From NCBI GenBank assembly GCA_002633005.1, contig NMRA01000027.1, forward strand, positions 1,660,627 to 1,724,626: a DNA stretch of 64,000 nt. The letters run 5' to 3'. The notes beneath the pieces were generated by a model. That model saw only the letters and a list, made by a program, of their open reading frames with translations. It did not search any database and was not told the origin of the DNA. Source of the DNA: Phoronis australis (taxonomy: Eukaryota; Phoronida; Phoronidae). This document shows, one piece after another, positions 57,902 through 64,000 of the stretch (positions within the stretch are counted from its first letter, which is position 1; every line of letters begins with the position of its first letter). A program made the translations under genes and the position numbers.

Positions 57902-60900
57902 TGTTAAAATAGTCGATCTGTATGCACAACAAGTAAATGACATGTGTTAAAGCAATTTGGAGCCCGTTACCCTAAAATTGACCTTGACGACCCCTAAGTT
58001 CATCTGCTCAATCAACTTATTGTACTTCAAACAAAAGATTTGAAGTTCCGGAACTCGAACTTGTTGCTTTAAGTTTGTTATCAACAAATACGATTGGATA
58101 CTCAGATACTCAAACCTTGTGTTTCTTCTGATGCAGAACAGAAAACATCAGAAGTTAGTTTTAATTTGACTTCGATTATGCAGCTTAGATTTGCAATCTC
58201 GATGTCGTGTATTTGATTGTGGTTCTGCTTTAGTTATATGCCCTGACATTCAGTGTCTTTCAATTAGTCATCCATCGCAAACCTTTAAGTACGAAGCACA
58301 GACACAGACCTTAAACACAGTATTTTATGCATGTACATTACCAGGGATCAACGGTATGAAAATCGTCAGGTCGCATTTTGCGACGTAGCCAAAATCCCAA
58401 GTCGCATTTTCAAAATCCAACCAAAACCTTCTCGCCAATTTTACGCACCAAAATTTAATTTGTAGATCATTGAGAAATTTAGATTATGATCTTATCTGCG
58501 GCGTTAAATACCCACAAATTTCAGGTCACAAAATTGATTTCTTACATAAAGTTCTCAAAATTGTCTTCCACGCATTGCACCATTTGGCTGGAAATTTGTG
58601 AATAACTAGTTGTCTTCAAAATTTAAAAAAACATACAAGTTGACATAAAAAGAGTTTATTTAGTTAGATTTTACGGTATTTGTTTCATATTAGTGAACTG
58701 AAACCCCACAAAATAAGAAAATGCATGGCAGGGACTCTTTAAAACGTGTAGCCGAAGCTCTCTAATAATAAATGTAGCAGCGTCGCCAGAAGACCTTTTT
58801 GTGAATGTTTGGTCTTTGTCGTTGATTGGCTCGGACATAAAATCAAGGTTAATACGATTTGCCAGAAAACCAAAGATAGCCACTAACATGACGTTATCAA
58901 ACTTTCCAGAGAATACTTTTGAATATATGTGGAATTAAGGATTAAACTTTGAAATAGGCTGCATGTGCCTGTCGTAGTTTTTGCCCTCACGGGTAGGGAG
59001 ATCTGCTTTCAGTAGAGAACAGGTACTGGCTGTGCCGCTCAGTTGCTTTTTACGGAAATATCTACCTCAACTGCACTGGTCCCCGAGAGTGGCTACCGTG
59101 TACGGAGCATTGCTGGGACTTGAAAGGATTCTTTCTCACAATTTATGCTTCAAATACATTACAAATGTCACGGGTTCACAAGAAAGTAATAAGACCAGCA
59201 ACTGTAGTTCAATCATATATTTTACGTATATCAACGATACCGCCACACTTCACAACTCCGTTAAAAATTGACTCAAGATCTCCAGAGAACCGGAATGGGT
59301 GTTTGCGTTTCAATGAAGAATCCTAGTCACTCGACTTATTTTACTGTTGCTCTACGACAAAATTTAGCGTAGCGTCAAATACAACCATTATTACATTTGA
59401 CGTTCTTCGCGGGGCACACTTTCGTAAATGTGGGAGGTCGTTCCACAGCGCTAACACAACTCAAAATTGTGGTCTTTGAAATCCCTCTTGACCGCTTATG
59501 GGATCAGATTGGACTGGTGCAGAGACTCCGCATCAGGCCGGGCAATGGCCCTTGCCTCGCGACTGAGCCAATCCGATTTAACCTGCCAATGTCCGCCTGC
59601 ATAAGCAACCGTTCACGAACGCGTGTTCAATCAATTGATCTCAAATCATTTCATTGCTGAAAATTAAAATGCAGAGCTGACCTCCTCGCTGGTGAAAACG
59701 ATGTCGGGAGAGAAAAATGAATGCCTTGGAAGAAAAATGTTCTTTTTAAACATGTTACAGGGCTTCATAAATAACCGTGCCCGGTAGAGAGGATAACATG
59801 TGTTTCCCCTTGGTACCAAGAAAGTGTAGCAAATTGGTGGCCCGCTCTAGTTTGAGACTATGGAAACAAGAGTGGAGGCTTGCAAGTAGACTTCAAACGT
59901 ACTGTTTTCGTGAGGTGCGACGAATATTTCAACTTTGCGTTTCCCCCTTTTTATCCGGATGTATCTCTTTTCAATTCAGTTGTCCTGTTTTATATTCTCA
60001 AATGTTAACAACTCTGCAACATAAGATCAAAATAATATTTTCTCTTTGTTATGAATACCATTGTTTTCCCGAGTTCCCTTTAATGACTTCAGAATAGTAA
60101 AATGTGTTTCAATGAACCTTATTTACGGTAAAGCACACTAAATGTAATTAGGATCACTAATTTCTCCTTTCCTAAAGACATGAGTTTATATGACATATTT
60201 GCCGCGGAAATTTTATATCAAAACCGATTTTTTACGCGGAATATAATAAAACGCGCGGACAGAACATTTGAAAAAAGCGGAAATCCGCGTTTCCGCGGAA
60301 AATTCCAAGCCCATATTTTGTGTTAATTTGTATGGAAAGTCCTACGCTGCAAAAACAGTTTATTTCAAAACCAACGTAACAGATGTTTTATCCATTTTGA
60401 TCTATCAGAAAACTTTTATCTACAAATTTCGGACAGGTAGTTGGAATAATTAAATGGTCTTGTTTTTGTAAGTCACTGCATCCTGAAGTGTTACTGAAGA
60501 ATGCAATTGTATCAAACGGCAAAAAAGATCCAATATATATGATATGTACTTTTGGATGAATGCCTGACTAAACTTTACAGCAACTGTGAGGGATTCATAT
60601 TCAAAAATCTTTGTTGTTATCCGATAGCATTTTCTAAATCAACGAAACTATTTTCCTGCTCCTTTAATATGTCATTCGTATAACCTCTCTGATCCACTTC
60701 CTTTCTATGATTGCATTACATCAAAAATCAATTGACATGACAATTAATTAGTGGAACAATTACTCAGCCAATTTGTACATAAAGGGTTTCGTTATTACAC
60801 TCTGTTATTACACTCTTTTATCTCATTATTACATACCGTTATTTTTCACATTCTTCTTACACTCTTGTTTCTTAGATATTTCTTATACATGTTAGATATG

Positions 60901-60996
60901 CAGAATGATAACTACTTATGTTGTAAATTATTGATCTTTTGCTGTTATTACACTCACAAACCGTCAACAGCTAATGACTTTCAAATTATATGACGG
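57902..60996. other. Stretch without supported features
   Basis: Only short chance frames. A patch near 60250-60300 is rich in GCGGAAA/CCGCGG but shows no clear repeat unit. Confidence 0.5.
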
Positions 60997-61305
60997 TTAT
61001 GCAACTTGGTTGAAAAATGGCGGAATTGCAAAACGTTTTAGTGAAAATAGAGACACTGACATTTTTCCTGGTGGCCTAGATGTTACAATTTGTCCTAGGT
61101 AACTGATTTTGATATCGTATGAGAGACCTCGTGGTGCTTGCTTATGTGGATATATCTTAAGGAAATTGTAAACTTTCGAAATTGTTGTAATACGTCCAGA
61201 TGGCTTTACACTATGTCCACCAGCTAAGTAGCGGTAGCACCCACGGCCGTCTTCCAGAGTCGTAAGAGGATGATCCTCCGTTTGATAATGTTTAGGATCA
61301 TTAGA
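60997..61305 (-). CDS. Unidentified 103-codon open frame, possible exon
   Basis: Stop-to-stop frame on the minus strand with a coding-like composition. Segments include EDGRGCYRYLAGGHSVKPSG, ITTISKVYNFLKIYPHKQAP, and RGLSYDIKISYLGQIVTSR, ending FNQVA then TAA. It has no internal ATG before residue ~80, so if real it is an exon. I see no ideal acceptor or donor and do not recognise a domain. Most of it is repeated in the duplicate copy from 61688. Confidence 0.35.
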   Translation of the reverse strand, partial: SNDPKHYQTEDHPLTTLEDGRGCYRYLAGGHSVKPSGRITTISKVYNFLKIYPHKQAPRGLSYDIKISYLGQIVTSRPPGKMSVSLFSLKRFAIPPFFNQVA

Positions 61306-62347
61306 TCATTGAATATTCCAAAAATATACATGACATGTGCTCGGAAGAAGTTTTCGACGAAGCTTTAAACTTACATTAATTTTTACTAAACAGGCATCCA
61401 AGCCGAGTCCTATATTCAATGGCAAGAATCAACAACGAACGCAACCAAATCCCACGTATGCGCAGCGGAACCTCAGCCTCGCGAGATTGAAGTTCGTCTT
61501 CCAGTTCTACAGTTTTTATGATCAGATAGTGATAACAACCAAAAATTTTCCAGCTTTAGTAACGTTTGTATTAATCCATTGAAGACTTCAGTCTAGTTCT
61601 TAAGGCAATGATTTCGAAATCTATTGTTTACGATATTATTTCTGTTCCTTTAACAAGTTGCATTTCCGTTGATGTAGTTATCTTTCNTGCAAAACGTTTT
61701 AGTGAAAATAGAGACACTGACATTTTTCCTGGTGGCCTAGATGTTACAATTTGTCCTAGGTAACTGATTTTGATATCGTATGAGAGACCTCGTGGTGCTT
61801 GCTTATGTGGATATATCTTAAGGAAATTGTAAACTTTCGAAATTGTTGTAATACGTCCAGATGGCTTTACACTATGTCCACCAGCTAAGTAGCGGTAGCA
61901 CCCACGGCCGTCTTCCAGAGTCGTAAGAGGATGATCCTCCGTTTGATAATGTTTAGGATCATTAGATCATTGAATATTCCAAAAATATACATGACATGTG
62001 CTCGGAAGAAGTTTTCGACGAAGCTTTAAACTTACATTAATTTTTACTAAACAGGCATCCAAGCCGAGTCCTATATTCATTGGCAAGAATCAACAACGAA
62101 CGCAACCAAATCCCACGCATGCGCAGCGGAACCTCAGCCTCGCGAGATTGAAGTTCGTCTTCCAGTTCTACAGTTTTTATGATCAGATAGTGATAACAAC
62201 CAAAAATTTTCCAGCTTTAATAACGTTTATATTAATCCATTGAAGACTTCAGTCTAGTTCTCAAGGCAATGATTTCGAAATCTATTGTTTACGATATTAT
62301 TTCTGTTCCTTTAACAAGTTGCATTTCCGTTGATGTAGTTATCTTTC
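61027..62347. repeat. ~660-bp direct duplication split by a single N
   Basis: 61027-61686 and 61688-62347 are about 99% identical, with an N at 61687. I see a handful of substitutions, such as CACGTATGCG versus CACGCATGCG. The layout equals that at 2323-2937 and suggests two haplotype contigs placed in tandem. Confidence 0.9.
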
Positions 62348-62363
62348 ATTGTCATTACTTCAT

Positions 62364-62399
62364 AGGCGGATTTAGGGGGGGGGGCCCAGGGGGCCCGGN
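62364..62399. mobile_element. Truncated left end of the 5-bp-duplication MITE
   Basis: AGGCGGATTTAGGGGGGG resembles the left end of the elements at 22786 and 42432, then breaks off at N 62399. Confidence 0.45.
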
Positions 62400-64000
62400 G
62401 TGACGTCAGCATGACAGAAGCCTTACTACATGTGTCTGTAGCCGCATTCACTTTTGACTGCCCAAACTCTAACGTTCCTAAGCTCTTGGCCACTGAAAAT
62501 AGAAAGCGTTTGGTTGTTAAATTTCACTGTACTTTCTGAAAAACTCTGCTGAAAGAGGAAGCGTGGAAGAATGCTTCGATCCCACCAGTTTACGTAGTAC
62601 TGTCGTTGGACTGTGGGGCGGATATTGGTTCGTGAACATCCGATGTCATTTGGATGTGTACCCTGATTCAAAATATGGGTTTCAGTTGGTGACATTTGAC
62701 TTTCGCGTTATCGAGATGTGAGCCTAGAAAAGAGTTTACTTTAATAAAAGAATTGTTTATCTATGTATTTATTCGACGCATGTTGCGGCTCATTTTTAAT
62801 ATTTAAAATTCCTCTATCATGGTTGTTGTGTAGTACTTGCGCCAAAACATGTTGTAGTTGACCGATACTGACGCTCTGAAGTGCAAGTGTTTTCCGTCAT
62901 TTTACACATTACCAAATTGCGAGCAGTCCAAAGATCTGGGTTTTATTTTGTACTAAAATAGAACTCGAAATTATTATTGACATTTTCCGTTCTACTTTTT
63001 GGCTAACTCAACATAAGTTTCTATTATTCTGTGGTCAAGAGTATTATGGTTTACACAGATTAGTGTCTATGCAAAGTTCGCGAATAACGACCCTTACAGT
63101 CAAACTAAAAACGCAAGGCATATAGAAAGTAACTGAAAACGTAGAGGTCAGACTCGAACTTATAGGTTTCATGATGAGGTCATCAGACGCAAATTGGGAA
63201 CAGAAAGTCATCCATGTAAATTATATTATACTAGAGCACAAGAATAGTCCGAGCCTTAATCATTAGCCCAAGCCTTGTCACCAGAAAACACGAAAGTTAC
63301 CTTCCATTGAAATAGCGTCAGTAAGATAACTCCTGCTGATGGAACCAAGGGAAGATTTGGTGGTTATGGTGCACCTGAAATTGAACTTGATACATGCATC
63401 GAGATGTAACATCCACAAACGATATTGGTTGATACAGCAAGCCTTACACATTGGTATAGCTCTGATGGGGCACAATTGGGCCATGACCATTTTTGATTGC
63501 AAAAAAGTCTCCTGCTGGTCGAATCTAGTTTCAGGTTTCATCTGGCAACCCCCACCCTTTTGTTCACTGCAAAGCGCACGCAGGTTGAGCACGCCGTCGA
63601 CAACATTTTCGCATTTGGCCTCGCTGTAGAATACTTGTGGCTAACCAGTGATTGTACGCCTGCAGCAGTTAGGTTACGCTATACTTTCCAAAACACTGAA
63701 AACAAACTAGACAACGCCGAAACGGTGACTAGATTCCATTTATTTTCGACTAGAACTCATTTCTCATTTGAAGGCTTAGTTTCTAAAAACTCAGTCTGAC
63801 CTGCCCCAACAGCTACGGTGGCGGTCCAATGGAACAAAAGTAAACACGGCAGAACTACTTTGCAAGCCCATAGCAACAAAAGTTCTAGCATTTACATTAG
63901 CATAGTTCACAGAAATTGTATGCTAAAACTGACAGATGGAAAAAGGTGATTTCTTGATATCACCCAAACGCGGATTTGATCCCACAGCTCATGCTGTCAT
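62400..64000. other. Stretch without supported features
   Basis: Chance open frames up to about 104 codons. No domain, repeat pair or exon recognised. Confidence 0.5.

Overview
The window looks like draft genomic sequence from an animal, most likely a marine invertebrate. It has GT-AG introns, long AT-rich non-coding tracts, single-N and run-of-N gaps, CR1/L2/L1-like LINE relics, THAP/P-like and TTAA-flanked DNA transposons and small inverted-repeat elements. I cannot name the species. A deuterostome such as an acorn worm, amphioxus or echinoderm fits, but this is inference.

The main gene spans 1-30677 on the plus strand. One giant exon (open from the left edge to a GTAAGT donor after 5510) encodes about 40 EGF-like repeats. 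It is followed by a ~23.8 kb intron, a transmembrane exon (29263-29495) and a cytoplasmic exon ending in a stop at 30677. The three pieces join in frame (phase 1, then phase 0) once a 308-base duplication around the N at 2630 is collapsed. The product is a Notch-sized type I membrane protein of at least about 1,937 residues. It shows many Notch-type O-glucose and O-fucose consensus sites and two RxKR sites in a basic linker, but no Lin-12/Notch repeats or ankyrin repeats. I do not recognise the family.

Intron 1 is a transposon store. It holds a 5.7 kb element with ~0.9 kb terminal inverted repeats built of ~140 bp subrepeats (5554-11225), an L1-like ORF1/endonuclease relic, a 1.7 kb Kolobok/T2-like element carrying a THAP relic, a (GT)28 tract next to a one-base gap, an intact-looking terminal exon of a P-like transposase, a LINE reverse-transcriptase relic, and a small element with 5-bp target duplications.

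From 31 to 51 kb there are further copies of these families. A ~1 kb element at 50782-51787 has 9-bp target duplications and a perfect 65-bp hairpin inside, and a 57-bp miniature of it lies at 41355. The same interval holds several splice-flanked exons. On the minus strand four of them assemble into a 94-residue single-pass membrane protein (36987-41627). Two others (46416-46463 and 40468-40506) are phase-compatible with each other. On the plus strand a membrane-protein exon lies at 35417-35602 and a partial exon runs into the 195-base gap at 36602-36796.

From 52 to 64 kb I see little beyond one unnamed 103-codon open frame (60997-61305, minus) lying largely inside a ~660 bp near-identical direct duplication split by a single N. 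That duplication has the same signature as the one at 2630 and is probably an assembly or haplotype artefact.
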